Assembly: GCF_000143535.2 (NCBI RefSeq)
Contig: NC_037318.1
Span: 248,001 to 312,000 of the forward strand
Source of the DNA: Botrytis cinerea B05.10
Taxonomy: Eukaryota; Ascomycota; Leotiomycetes; Helotiales; Sclerotiniaceae
Direction of reading: 5' to 3'
DNA: 64,000 nucleotides
This document shows positions 1-12,313 of the stretch, piece after piece (the first letter of the stretch is position 1; every line of letters begins with the position of its first letter). The position numbers and the translations under genes were made by a program. Under the pieces are notes generated by a model. That model made no database searches, was not told the DNA's origin, and saw only the letters and a list, made by a program, of their open reading frames with translations.

Positions 1-1025
1 TGATAACTAATCCTGATGATTCTACTGGCTTGTCCAATAGGGACACGTCATCCTAAGACCTCGATGTGTGGGGGGTGTCCTTATGAGATGTTCTAAAGAT
101 ATAGGTCGTTTTTAGGCCTAAAGGTTTTTGGGACCCAAAATTATATCCTTATAGAGAGATTATCCTTATATAGGGATCTCTATAATTAGAGAGGCTTTGA
201 TTTATGAAATAAAGTTCACTGTGTCAGGGTCGCTGCAGATCAGAGTCCACCCAAGGGTGGATGGTTGGCCATACTATGATTAGCCGACAAGTAAGGTTAA
301 CAAGGGTCTTTGATTGGTTATCCCATACTCCTCTTTATCTATAGCTTCAAAGATGCATGGTTTTGTAAGCTTCGGTCAAGGCGGTTAATGATTAGGCACT
401 TACGAATTGTCAAGTAAATCTCGAGAGGAAAATGATTATGGAAGTTCAATTCTTGCTGGTGACTCCAATGTTCTGGATTCTCCAAAAGTTGTTAGTTGTT
501 CGGATATACACGTGACCTCAGTCACGGGCAGGGCGATTAACAGATATTAGCCTGTCCATCTTCTAACGTTCAATCGATCAAGACTAGATCTTCTCTGATT
601 CGAATTTGAATTACTTCGTAGGTGGAAAAGCTCTGGGATATCGACCATTCACTGTTTTGTAGGTAAAGGGTAAGTCAATCAAATTTCTGTAGATTGTTTG
701 TCATTTATTGTTTATGTGGTGTAGTTACTCTTCATCAAGCATCGCGATTTATTACTATCAGATATTCACTCATCTATTGCAATTTACTGCATGCTTTTTC
801 CTTTTCTTCTATCTCCTTGGAATACTATCCCACAAGTTCACTACAACTTTTCAAGGAAGACCTGGGAATCCTTGATTTTTTGCATATTCTTTCCATGTTC
901 ATGTTCATCATACCCCTATCATTACTTGCCATCTTCTTCTGAGTCTCGTCAATTTTCAGATAGATCTTTCCTTTTTGCTCCCTCAGACTTTAGATCCTGC
1001 AGATCGTGTATAATTTCATCAAAAA
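1..1025. other. Non-coding left edge
   Basis: I see no convincing gene here. Short open frames at about 694-1081 have no recognisable domain. Bases 1-230 have an LTR-like look (a TATA-rich tract and a small inverted repeat around the ATAGAGA/TCTCTAT words near 150-185), but no second copy lies in the window, so a truncated LTR is only a guess. The rest is probably upstream sequence of the pseudogene that follows. Confidence 0.4.
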
Positions 1026-3486
1026 ATGTCGACAGCAAAGCCCGTGGGTTCTGCGAAGGCATACAATCCGGAACTCAATGAAGTTTTCGATCTCTATGGT
1101 CCAACTATAGGTAGCTGCACGGCTAGCTGCACAGAGTGTAACGCTTAGTACCGCACTCTTGGCATGCAGGCCGTAGATCGTCTGGCTTGTGCCGAAGCAT
1201 TGAACGTTCACGAGGCCAAGACAATTGCGAAGTCATACGCAAATACGATCAAGGACGATTTGGAATACCTTCGCTGTATTGTTGCTGTTGGTGGTAACAC
1301 GATTACCAATCGATGGAGAAAAAAGTCTGGTGGCAAAAGCGACAAAACTTTACAGTCAGCTTTCCCTCGTATATTTTCTACGAAATGAAACATAGTTCAT
1401 GTCCACTACGATTATGAAGATATTACATGGCAACCGACGAGAGGGTTTCGAGATGCTTTGTTGATACCTTGGCTTAATCTTGAGACATGAGAGATAATCC
1501 ATACAAGCTATTGGCACTTTTGCAAGCGCGCACAAAATATTCTCCAGAACAATGGGTAGCATTCGATAGCCATTCAATGAATGTAATGTGGGGGAGACGG
1601 GAGGACTTCGCACCGAGTATGCAGATTGCTGTGTTGTATTTTATGAATCAAGCTACGGTGATGTAACTCCTTGGGATACCACGAAGGTTCATCAAATGGG
1701 CATCACCGAGTTTCCCCGTGGAAGATTAATCCTAGAGGCTCAGTCGATTATTCTCAAAACACTCAGAGGTACAGTCGAATATCTTCTTTTAGGTATCGAT
1801 ACAGAAAACTCCTCAAGCAAATGGCATATACTTGTCGATAATAACTTTCATGGCGCCGCCGGCTCCACCGCGTGGTCTAATTTCAGTGATCAAGCTTTCA
1901 CCGCACCTATCTTTGATCTTGATCGACTTCTGAATATTTCAAGAGCAACTTTCCACGAAGCTGGAGATCACCTGTGGCTTCTTCAAACTGATCCAGTTTA
2001 CTTGCAATATCATGCTAGATTGGCTAGGCAAGTATGGTCCTCTAAAGGCACTGGCGATAGATTTTTTCACAAGTCTGCTTGGGTGCTTCGTTACAAAGCA
2101 TTTACCACCGTCCAGAGATGGTCATGGGTAGTCGATGAGTTTGAACATGCTCAGGCTCAACGCCACAAGTTCTGGGATAATATCAATTGTGGTGAACAAA
2201 TGCCAATGAAGTACAGCTTATAAATTGCTTGTCTAGAGTTGTTATTAATCAACCTTCTACTTCAACGAGTCAAAAAGCTCCGCAATTGTCTTCCAAGTTT
2301 CAAGGGATTTTCTCAAGATTACAAAATTTCTGATACAGGCGACACTGTCACTGCTCAATTGAATGCTGGCAAATATTCCACAGGCAAAGCAATATTCTAC
2401 CATGATCCCCTCAATTGGTGCTTAATTCAGATGACGGCAGATACAGAGGATCCAAATAATCATGACGCTTCAATGCTACTTGGATTCTTGACAGATTGGC
2501 TAAACAAGGACACTACAATGGCAGATGACAAACAGCGGATTGATCCTCAGATCCTTGAAGTCTTATCCGAATAAGCAACTCACTACGAGTTACTAGCGGC
2601 AGTACGACAACATAGAACTTTATTAAGAGCCATCAATATGGATACTGCTCGAGTAGAAGGCCGAGAGCGCTTAGCTTGGAGAGGGATCCCAGATGAAGAA
2701 ACAGAACAAGGAATCAAGCATTTAGCAGAGCTTCTCGAAACTGTGAGATTAACACCGTTTCCAAAGGGTAAAAGGGATGCAGCGTGGTTAATTAAAACAG
2801 ATTAGATCAGATATAACACGTCGGCATTGTGGGCCCTTGTGTGGATAATTCATGGGGACATACTCAAGAAACATAAGTTCTCGACCGAAAAGGACTATGG
2901 ACATGACTTGGCTATGTTATCCTACGATGGTACTCCAGAGCATCTTTTAGCACTAAAGCTACAAAGGGAAGCCATTATTCAACTCAAAAATCCAGTTCAA
3001 CAAGCAATCGCCGTCGATAAAACTTGGGATTTGACTCATGCTACTAAAGGTCTTTCAGCCTTGGACGTCTCTGTTCGTTTGAAAGAGAGGATCAAGAAAA
3101 AAGCTGAGCAGCAGACCCCCAATCAAATAGTAGCCCCTAGTGTGAGGAATAAAGAAGGCTCTGCTCCAGCAAACTCACACAGAACTGTCCATATCAAGTC
3201 GTCGAGCCTACCAATTCTTTCCCACTTGTTCCCCAATACAGTATATGAGTACGCTGCTAAGCCATTGGATCGGAGAACATTTGTTACAGCCATGGACGAC
3301 GCTGAATTTACATCAACGGAGTCCGGTGGCTCTGCTGTTACATTCCCTATTACTGATAATGGTGGAAGTATAGTATTCCAAAAGCCACATCCTACTGCGA
3401 AGGTTGAACAATTTATGTTGCAGGGGTGGGAAAAACGATTAGAAAAGTGGTTCGGGTGGACTATAGAGTCACTTGTTGTTACATAA
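1026..3486 (+). pseudogene. Decayed large ascomycete hypothetical protein with SGGSAV...KWFGW C-terminus
   Basis: This is a broken copy of a large, uncharacterised protein family that I recognise from many ascomycetes; its function is unknown. Conserved-looking blocks appear in order: GGNTITNRWRKKS, WQPTRGF, KYSPEQWVAFDSH, FPRGRLILEAQS and DHLWLLQTDPVY, then a C-terminal block SGGSAVTF ... IVFQKPHP ... KRLEKWFGW. Reading is interrupted by in-frame stops at 1146 (TAG), 2221 (TAA), 2572 (TAA) and 2803 (TAG), another TGA near 1386, and frameshifts between about 1480 and 1610. The reading frame is otherwise continuous from 1588 to 3486. The four TAG/TAA stops could each come from one C-to-T change in a CAG or CAA codon, as expected from repeat-induced point mutation (inference). 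The C-terminal block loosely resembles HicA-like folds, but I would not rely on that. Confidence 0.7.
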
Positions 3487-3834
3487 CCTAGGAGATCATG
3501 GCTGGATAAAGTAGACAGAAATCTAGGTTATCTTTTTGAGAGCATGGCTAGGCACTAATTGGATAGTGCGTAGCAAGATATGCATTTTCGTTGGTTGAGT
3601 ATCTTAAAAAAGTTTTCTGTGATTCTAGGTAACTACCACAAGTATTTCACCACTCTTCATCGCAGCACTAGGGCTCACTAATAACCTGAGACACTATAAC
3701 CTTCCTGTCCCTCCAAATAGGTAATTCAAAAAGTTCTTTGGAATCAATTGATTGATCGAAAAAGCCAAGCCCAAAATACAAATGACAGCTTCCTGGAGTC
3801 CCAGAATATCTTTGTATTGTCTTTGAACCATATA
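3487..3834. other. Intergenic, 3' side of the isocyanide synthase
   Basis: This is the interval between the pseudogene and the end of the isocyanide synthase. A short open frame on the - strand (3880-3668) overlaps the 3' end of that gene in another frame and shows no domain, so the interval is most likely 3' untranslated and spacer DNA. Confidence 0.4.
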
Positions 3835-5176
3835 TCAAATGGCTAATATAGATACCACTACAGAGGGTTGCTGCTGGCATTTCTCCAAAGCAGTGTTATT
3901 GTCGGCAATGAATCTGGTAGAGCGATCCTCAAAAGTGTTCGATGTTTGAAGGTTAGTTGCTGAAATCTTATCCTCCATTCGGTTCTCGAGCACGTGCTTG
4001 TTCTGCTTGAAGTAGCTAGGACGACCATCTTCGTAGATAACTTCCAAGTTATCATCTTCCTTAAAATCCCCCATTGGAGCGCTTACCCATTCCCCGTCCG
4101 CCATCAAAGCAACACTACAATGCCATGGGGTAGTAAAGCCAGTCTTGGTATTAAGTAGACTCATGGATATCTTGTGATCACCCGTCGACTGATGAATAGA
4201 AAGGCGTAAATGGTTTGGAAAAGCATATTTTACCGCACCAGCAAAGGCCTATTTTCAAAAATTTAGTAAAATAAACGGAAGCTTGCTCTTGGTAATATTT
4301 TAACTTACATATCCTCGAATTAGCATCTGTTTAGCGAGGTATCTCACATTTTTCTTGTAACTGGTATTGCTTCGACTATTGCCAAGGGGGAAAATATATC
4401 GTAAATCCGACTCAAGAAATCTTCGATACCCCAGATAAGTCAACTTTGTATCAGGGTTGTTGGCGATCTCATCTTCGATATTGATGTTTGCTTTGCCCCA
4501 TCTATTTATCATGGATAGACGAAAGTTGGTGGCGTTTGCCACGTAAGTGATCTCGTCTAGCTTTTCTGGCAACGGAAAATTGACAAAGTCTTGAATTCTG
4601 GAGAAGCCAATGTTATTAAAACCCTTATTAATAGACATTGTACGTAAAGCTTCTCCGTATGCCCATGTATCGCGATCCGATACACATAGTAGATCTGGTA
4701 TGTAGTTAGCTAACCGTCTGGGCCAGAACCGGTAATCAACAGGGGATAAACAAACCATTATAAACGAGACCATCTGAAATGATTGTGCACTTAGCTCCGG
4801 GCTGATACACTTCTCCAATGCGCAAACACATCGTGTTCAGTCGATCAAGAGCAATCTCTTCAGCTTTGTCTGGTAGAATGCCGAAAACTTTATGGACCTT
4901 GTTTGAAGACTTGAAGGGAAATGCCGGAAGGCACATTTCCACCGGTGCTCCACTGCTGACAAATTTCTCGATGACTGACAAGAACTTGGGCTTGCCCGCA
5001 TTATGTCGATCCTTTGTGTCATCGAATTTGTTGAGAGCGTAGTCAAAGACGATATTCAGGATGTCGTTGCATACAACCGTCATGGAAGAATTAGCGGCAG
5101 ATGTCATTGTGGAACACTTCTCGGTGATGGAAGACTTTTTGAACCACATGATAATACCTCGACACAAATTACACAA
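3835..5176 (-). CDS. Isocyanide synthase, DIT1/PvcA family
   Basis: Probable isocyanide synthase, the enzyme class that converts the amino group of an amino acid such as Tyr, Trp or Val to an isonitrile. Three exons on the - strand, 5176-4756, 4694-4309 and 4248-3835, join in frame to about 406 residues. Both introns (61 and 60 nt) are GT-AG, and the first has a GCTAAC branch site. Splicing restores the family block ISDGLVYND...VSDRDTWAYGEALR across intron 1 and RGY-AFAGAVKYAFP across intron 2. Other family blocks are FNNIGFSRIQDFV, ITYVANATNFR, PWHCSVALMADGEW and YEDGRPSYF. In yeast this family makes N-formyl dityrosine precursors (Dit1); in filamentous fungi it forms metal-binding isonitriles. 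The start could instead be one of the internal Met codons near 5149 or 5107. There is no fused NRPS or dioxygenase domain. An MFS gene, a regulator and a broken P450 lie in the next 9 kb. Confidence 0.85.
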
Positions 5177-8164
5177 TTGAGTTTATATCCCAAGCCAGAA
5201 TCTATGATCGAGAATATATCTTTGTGAAAGTAATTCATACAAATCGAGTATAGAAGGGACCGTAGTCACTGCACAAGAATAAGAATAGAAACAGTAATAT
5301 CTAAGTCGACATCTTTCAAACTCTTCTCTGGTATGCCTATTATATATTTCAAGAATATAAATGGCCTCACTTCGGGTAGCTATGAGAACCTTTGCATAGA
5401 TGAACTCTAGGTAACAGTTTTTGAGATTCCACAGCGGCACAAAGGTCAAACCAATGACTTTCCACGATCAAAGCGATCATTGCTAGATCCAATTTATTTT
5501 GCGCTCAAAAATGCAGAAGTAATGTCAAAGTAGTATTTTGGGACCTTATGATGTAGCTTGACATCTGCCAAAATAGATATTGTGAGTTTTTGAGCATCGC
5601 GAGTCATTTTCAAGCTGAATCCGGCCTTTTTTACTCCAGCTTTTTAACTTCTCGGATGCTCAGAAAGGTCCAGAATGTGGATACTAACTCATGCCGAAAT
5701 TGAATGCCTTGAACATCATTTCGAATTATTCGACGAGCTGGATGTGGAGATCTAGATATCTAGATCCCAAATTTACCATCAGTTCACCCGCTTTACCCCT
5801 CGGCTTGAAGGCGGCTCGTGAGCACCCGAAAACCCACCAATGCGGACCCTTGATTTTATACGATTCTCAATTTTTTCTCCGCAGAATTGATAATCAAACG
5901 TAGGAGAAAGCTTCATGGAAATCACGAATTGAACCGAGTACTGTCGTTCGGGTTCCCGCATGGCCCGAGTTAAACTTTTGCAAGCTGCTTGGTAAGTGTC
6001 AGATCTACTGGGCCAGTACATAACGTGTGGGGTATCTTCCTACTTTTACTATTAAAAATTTACATTTACCACCCTTAAACTGTCAGCGGAGGAACCAAAG
6101 TTGAGAACATGACACTTTTTATCTGCACTGGAAAACATGTATCAATTTCTCTTTAACCACACAGAACATCACCTCATTGGACTTGCATCTCATTTTGAGA
6201 ATTAATCAAGAGTGAGTAAATTCTGTACTTGGGTATTACCACGCCATGTAAAGCAGTCTCCAAATATGGCAAGGAAACCGCTCACCAAATTGTGAATACT
6301 CTGGGTACCATCGCGCTAGATCTTGTGTCATTCCAAGTCGCGATTTTTCACGATATTCTACACGAGTTTCGACGGACCTCTGTGCACGCTTATCGCTTGT
6401 CAAGGGATCTGAAAGGGCTGTAGAATTGCTCTACAGCCGGCTAGATTAGAAAGCGAAATGAATTCCAAAATGATAGGAACTTTAGAAACTGGAGCTGAAG
6501 ACTGGGAAAGAATCAACCGCAAAAACTCGACTTCGATAAAACTGATAGACTACATCGAAACTCATCCGTTGAGTACACAACTCTGAAGTGTACTCTCAAG
6601 ACAACTGGCCGCTTGAAGAGAACATCCAATGTAACTCATTAATATGCGGTGCTATGAAGGTTACTGACGCTATATCTAAACTCATATCTTGCTAAAACGA
6701 GCAATAGTTAGATATCCCTCTACTGTAGGCCTCGTTTCTTCTTTGAATAATAAATCTGATGACATCATTCATTTTCATTGAACCAAAATATAGCCAGCAT
6801 ATAGATAAACTTTCGTGAAGTTCCACTTAGTGCCGTGAGGCTCTGCTCAACTAGGCAAGATGGTGCTGGATTGACCCGATCAATTGCAAGCGAAATTCTA
6901 CCTCGCTCTGAAGATTCCAGCATGCCTCCGGAAAATTACCCGATATCCTATAGCATTCGTGTGTTGGACACCTCGCTAAGCCCATCTTTGAATTTTCGAA
7001 GAAGTAGGTGAAGATATGATCATGTTTCTAAAGTCGAACACATTGCGCCAATTGAATGAGGAGATGATAACCGCAAAGCACGCTATCGCCAATCATGGAG
7101 TCATGAATACCTGTAGAAGTCAAGCAGGCTTATTCCTTAAGTCAAAGAATAAACAACCTCTCTAAACATGGTAGATAGTAACATGTAAAGCTCAGCAACT
7201 AGCTTTCGAGGATAGCCGACTTCAGAAAATTTACATCGTCTCCGCAGAGCTAAAGACTTTGACTGATCCATACAAACCCCCACCTTTACCGAATTTTCGG
7301 CCGCCCTTTGAATGATAGTGATTCAGAGAGTAGCTCGTACGCAGGTAGAGGAAGACTTGCTGCGTTATATGCTTTTTGATCGTGAAAATGGCCATTGACA
7401 CAGCTTATGTGGGGCGCGCAGAGGAAGGAAGGAATCTCATTAGTTGCCAAGGAGCGGCTAATTCGAATTCGTACTCACAAACTTCCTCAAACTTGCTCAT
7501 GCTTCAATTTCCAATCTGTTTTATCAGAGAGCACGATTTATCTCCGGTTTCCCACTTTCTATAACTGTTGGGACAGCGGATAGTTACGTCGTGGCAAGTA
7601 ATTGTCAACTTGAACATGAAATTTTTCAGAATTTCAGGGTTAGCTTGGGCTTCAACTTCGTAAGTCTACGTAGATACAGAATTGGAACTTTATATAATTC
7701 TATATTGTTGCTCTATTTAAAGACGCTTCGAAACGATTAACGGAAATAAGAATTTCACCCACTGTTGTTTCTATCATCAGATAGTTTTCCCCGGCGTGAA
7801 CCCCCTGTACAGAAATTGAGCACATTAGCGCAAGTATGATTTCTAGCATGCAGGGCAAAGAAAATTTTCATTGCTACCAAGAAATGTTTCTATATCTTCT
7901 CCCGATTCTTCAGGGAAGATTTTATGAAACAAAAACTCTATTTTTTGTTTGACTCAACTCACACGAAACCTTTCCTCTGCTTCTTGTGTCAAACTCGGAC
8001 CAGGTATTTTGCATGCATAAAGTTTCCCTCGGAAACTCCACGCGAAGCTCTTCTCCAGCTGTTCGAGCTCGTATAATTCTTCTTACAAATCTTTTGCACT
8101 CCTGCTCTATCTCTTTATCGCCAGACACATTGCAAAAGCCAACCAAGGGATCCAAGATCACTGG
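5177..8164. other. 3-kb spacer between isocyanide synthase and transporter
   Basis: No convincing gene is visible. A short open frame at 6229-6423 and several near 6950-7580 give fragments with no recognisable domain; they may be relics of another cluster gene. A perfect 9-bp stem hairpin lies at 6416-6438. The interval contains the upstream regions of two divergently transcribed genes, the isocyanide synthase (leftward) and the MFS transporter (rightward). Confidence 0.5.
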
Positions 8165-9904
8165 ATGATTATGGCACCTCCGATTGAATCTCGGACCAAG
8201 GTGGACACGAAAGGGCTTAAAACTAGTCAAAATACCGTTGACAATAATCCCGACGGAACACATGTAGACACCACAGTACAGAAGGGTATCCAGGAGATTG
8301 AGGCGATAACTATCACATGGTCAAGGACCTGGCTTATCATTGCTTATATTTTGATCTGGATTACCTACTTTGTTCAAGGTCTGGTGTCTGGCGTCACTGG
8401 CTCTCTTCTTCCATACATCACGTCTGACTTCGCTTTTCACTCTCTCACGCCTACTACAAGTATAATGAGTGCTGTTATTGGCGGAGTTTCTAATCTGAGC
8501 ATTGCGAAGGTTCTGGACATCTTTGGTCGACCTCAAGGATATACTTTCTGCGCCGTGCTCTGCGTCATTGGTCTTATTATGTCAGCTAGTTGTAACAATG
8601 TCGAGGCGTATGCTGCATCTCAAGTCTTCTACACAGTTGGCATAAATGGCATAGGATATAGTCTCAGTGTCTTTGTCGCTGATACATCCTCACTACGGCA
8701 TCGAGGCCTGATGCAAGCATTTGTCAGTACCCCTAATCTGATCACTTGCTGGCTAGGTGGGCCAATATCTACAGCCTTTTTGAATGGGCCTGGCTGGCGC
8801 TGGGCCTATGGAGCGTTCGCAATTCTCATTCCGCTTGTGACTTTTCCGCTTTCAGGCCTTTTCATATGGCAATTTTTAAAATCTAAGAAGCTAGACCTTG
8901 TACAAAGGAATGATAGTGGAAGCACAATTTGGCAGTCTATCATCTACTACTGCCGCGAGTTCGATGCTGTCGGTCTTATTCTGATATCTGCTGGCGTCGC
9001 GTTCTTTCTATTGCCATTCAACCTTTACACTATTGAGGCTAAAGGGTGGGGATCCTCCCTTATCATCTGCTTCCTAGTTTTCGGTATCGTATTGATCATC
9101 GCTTTCGCTATATGGGAGAAGTTTTTTGCGCCCATATCATTCATTCCATGGTCTCTCCTCAAGGACCGTACAGCCTTCGGTGCTTGTCTCCTCTCATTTA
9201 CGCTCTTCATTAGTTACTCCTGCTGGGCCAGCTACTTCAGCTCTTTTCTACAAGTTGTGAATAACTTGAGTGTTACCAATGCCAGTTATGTCATTCAGAC
9301 GTACACTGTCGGCGGTGTATTGCTCTCACTCGTCACTGGTGGTATCATCAGCTTTACTGGGCGTTACAAACCCATTGCCCTTTACTTTGGTGTTCCTCTG
9401 ACGATCCTTGGCATGTCGCTCCTAATCTACTTCCGTCAGCCTGACCAGAGCATTGGGTATATTGTGATGTGCATGATATTTATTTCGTTTGCAGAGGGGG
9501 TCTTGGTTATTTGTGACGAGATTGCCATCATGGCCGCCTCTGCGGAACAGCAACATTTTGCGGTCAGTCTGGCTGTGTTAGGATTGTTTGGAAACATTGG
9601 GTCTGCTATTGGTCTTACCATTTCGGCTGCTATCTGGCAGGGTATATTTCCGAGAAAGCTTTCTACATATCTTCCCGATGTGGATCCAGCAAATGTATTA
9701 CTAGTATATGAGTCCTTACCGGCGCAGTTATCGTTTCCGCTAGGATCGACTGAACGCCTTGCAATCCAGCACGCCTATGGTGATGCGCAGAGAGCATTGT
9801 TGATTGCTGGCACCGTTGTCTGGGTTCTCGGTATATTGTCGGTATTATTGTGGCGCGACATCAAGGTTATTGGAATTCGCCAGACAAAAGGCCAGGTTGC
9901 TTAA
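8165..9904 (+). CDS. MFS transporter, siderophore-iron transporter type
   Basis: Integral membrane transporter of 579 residues in one exon. After a hydrophilic N-terminal tail of about 55 residues there are roughly 12-14 hydrophobic segments. The layout matches fungal siderophore-iron H+ symporters (Sit1/Arn/Mir family): an early ...YFVQGLVSGVTGSLLPY segment, a central charged loop around residues 240-260, and the end block WRDIKVIGIRQTKGQ. The translated length is in the family's usual range of about 580-620. A second Met lies two codons downstream (MIM), so the start is uncertain by two residues. It is the nearest neighbour upstream of the isocyanide synthase and is transcribed away from it. 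Export of, or uptake of a metal complex with, the isonitrile product is a reasonable inference; a housekeeping siderophore role is the alternative. Confidence 0.88.
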   Translation: MIMAPPIESRTKVDTKGLKTSQNTVDNNPDGTHVDTTVQKGIQEIEAITITWSRTWLIIAYILIWITYFVQGLVSGVTGSLLPYITSDFAFHSLTPTTSIMSAVIGGVSNLSIAKVLDIFGRPQGYTFCAVLCVIGLIMSASCNNVEAYAASQVFYTVGINGIGYSLSVFVADTSSLRHRGLMQAFVSTPNLITCWLGGPISTAFLNGPGWRWAYGAFAILIPLVTFPLSGLFIWQFLKSKKLDLVQRNDSGSTIWQSIIYYCREFDAVGLILISAGVAFFLLPFNLYTIEAKGWGSSLIICFLVFGIVLIIAFAIWEKFFAPISFIPWSLLKDRTAFGACLLSFTLFISYSCWASYFSSFLQVVNNLSVTNASYVIQTYTVGGVLLSLVTGGIISFTGRYKPIALYFGVPLTILGMSLLIYFRQPDQSIGYIVMCMIFISFAEGVLVICDEIAIMAASAEQQHFAVSLAVLGLFGNIGSAIGLTISAAIWQGIFPRKLSTYLPDVDPANVLLVYESLPAQLSFPLGSTERLAIQHAYGDAQRALLIAGTVVWVLGILSVLLWRDIKVIGIRQTKGQVA

Positions 9905-10703
9905 GCGTTGAGATTAATTTTAGTGCATAGATTTTCAAAAATGGCTGCATGTATATGATATAGTTCCTGCAAATACTATCAACGATATAGCAATTGTCTG
10001 AAAAAGGAACCTTTCTCCACTCCGTTGAATCTGTAGCTTTTGTCCGTCGTTTGTGTGTAACTTTCGGAGAAAAACGTATTGGCGGGAGCATAGCTTCCGT
10101 CTTAAAATTTGATAATCGAAGCTCTTGTATCTCAGCAAGAGACTTCCTACATCCACAAGATACACGGAAGCTTGAAATCGGTCGGCTCATTGCAACTGGG
10201 CAAACGGGCCCAGAAGATTATTTGCCCCATCAAAGAACTTACAAACTCACCATGTCAACTATGCACGATTAGAAGAGCGAAATTCTTCTCACTAGATGTT
10301 AATCTCGTCGATTCTGCAAAGGCCAACGGTTGATCTTGCCAAAAAGAATGGATCTCCGATTGCACTGCGGGTAAAGTCTCAAGTCCGACCTGGATTAGTA
10401 ACAAACACACAGTTCTTGGCACATCTCCGCATTACGTCCACGTGAAAAGCAGGGGGCCATTGCCTCAATCTAGTTAGATAGGGTTTGTAATCAACGCAGC
10501 CAACGCCACTACATTCCAAAAATAACCCCTGCATCGCCATTCTGTAGCTAACGAAATTGAAATGTCCTGACATAACATCAGCCTCAAATGTAATGTACAA
10601 TATCGTATCTGTCAAAGACTCTAAAGGTATAATAGCGTTATTTACCGTGTGAGTGTGTAGACGCAAACATTGTGAATACCAGACGTCTTCAGATTTCGAA
10701 AAA
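9905..10703. other. Intergenic, MFS to regulator
   Basis: This contains the 3' flank of the transporter and the upstream region of the Fungal_trans_2 gene. Open frames on either strand (for example 9994-10272 and 10714-10379) show no known domain and I do not call them. Confidence 0.45.
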
Positions 10704-12313
10704 ATGATAACCAATACTCAGCCCGAAGATGGGAAATACGCTTTCATAACCTCGACTCCTTTTTACTCGGCAAAGGGGAAACAGGAAACAAAAACCCTAG
10801 TGCGAAAACATGTGATGCGTCCATTCATGAAACGAAATCGACCAAAAAGGGCAAATGGTGTGAAAAACATTGCGCCAAGGCCCTTTGTCGGTGCGTCAGC
10901 ACTGCAGATATCTATCCCACAGACCAATAGAGAAGGGGTAGAAGCAGAAGCAGAATTAGAAAGCAAGTTTCTAATGGGCTTGCAAACCAATTCGATGGTT
11001 CTACTAGGAAATGGCCGTGTGAATCCCTTTCAAGCATGGCCTGTTAAAATGGATACTAAAGAGCATGAGTTGGTGCATCACAGTAAGCTTTTCCAGGTCG
11101 ATCAGTGCAATTATTAACCCTCCTCCTTCAGTCTGGGACCCATCACAGTGTTTCCAGCCATTCAGAGACTTTTGGTTTCCGCTTGGTACAAACGATTCCG
11201 CGGCAATGCACTTGGTATTGTCTAATGCTGCCCTACACCTTAACGCTCTTAGAGGAAATCTGGACGAGGGTCGTGATTCGATGATGTATCATCACTCTGC
11301 TGTTAGATCTGTGAATCGAAGATTGGCAAATTTTGCGGTCGAACATTCAGATGGAATTATAGGAGCTATACTTGGCGTACGTTTTTCATCATGACACATC
11401 TTTACTCATTTTTTGATTGTTCTAACCCTACATAGTTTATGTGCCATGAAGTAAGTCGTTCCACAGTCTTAATATAGTATACTAAGTTTATTAGCAAATT
11501 CTTTCTAGTGCAGAGACTTGGAAGATCCACCAGGCTGGTTTCTATAAGATCTTGGCTTTGCGAGGCGGATTATCAAGCATCGAAAATATCCCAGCGTTAC
11601 GACTCTCTTTGTTCTGGATCGAACATAATATGTCTAGCGATTTGGATATTATGCCTCTTTCCCCTCCACCTGTTCAATATCTTACGAATCCTTATCTTCC
11701 AAAATATCAGGCTGATGGCGAAGCTCACTTTGTTAACATCCGTGAGCACTTCGATATATCATCTTTCCTTTCTGTGGAGATTCTCGATATCATGAAGCAG
11801 TTGAGTATCCTCACAGTTACAATCACTCGTGAGAATGAAAAGAGAAAACCAATGAAAGATGCCCAATTTCTCTGGGGGGACCAGAACTTTGCTGGCCTTT
11901 GTGTCTATCCGATCTTGTCAAGACTCCTAACTATACAGAAAGAGATAAAGCATGAGATCGAAGAGTTGTGTAGGATTGGTGGGCTTCTATTTATAGCGCA
12001 GGCAAGAAGATGGTTCGGCGTCGGGCCCGTATTAACCAACGCGTTTATCAAAAAGCTGCGTCAATTACTAGAGAGCGATGGTGAAGTATGGAATGAAAAA
12101 GTGAAAAGTCTAAGATTATGGACTCTTATTATGGCTGGCTGCGCGGCAACTACAGAGGATGAAAAGGCTTGGATAGTCGAAACTCTTAAACGGGGTTTCT
12201 TTGCCTGGTCCGATTTGGAGAACGTGGAGAAGATGTGGTGGGTAGATGAACTATTCCGGGTTGGACTGGCAAATATCGAGGAAGCCATTCATTCGCTGCA
12301 AGAGTTCAAGTAA
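10704..12313 (+). CDS. Fungal_trans_2 (DUF3468) regulator-like protein
   Basis: Four exons (10704-11082, 11132-11376, 11436-11450, 11495-12313) join in frame to 485 residues. The introns are 49, 59 and 44 nt, all GT-AG; the last has a TACTAAG-like branch site, and exon 3 encodes only FMCHE. The N-terminus has the basic TLVRKHVMRPFMKRNRPKR block seen in many Fungal_trans_2 proteins that lack a Zn(II)2Cys6 finger, followed by NPFQAWPVKM and HELVHH. The middle (FWFPLGTNDSAAMHLVL, AETWKIHQAGFYKILALRGG) and C-terminal half match the ligand- or effector-binding half of fungal-specific transcription factors. No DNA-binding domain is visible. Its place between the MFS gene and a P450 remnant suggests a pathway-specific regulator (inference). 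Confidence 0.78.

Noticed and set aside
1..230. A truncated LTR at the window edge
   Set aside because: Composition is suggestive, but no partner copy, primer site or target duplication is visible.
694..1081. Two overlapping + strand frames upstream of the first pseudogene
   Set aside because: No domain, biased composition and no splice signals linking them to the downstream frame.
1111..1148. An intron that would remove the first stop of the pseudogene
   Set aside because: The GT-AG span is only 38 nt and its removal shifts the frame.
3668..3880. An extra C-terminal exon of the isocyanide synthase
   Set aside because: The frame overlaps the last exon out of phase and shows no domain; the gene already ends cleanly at 3835.
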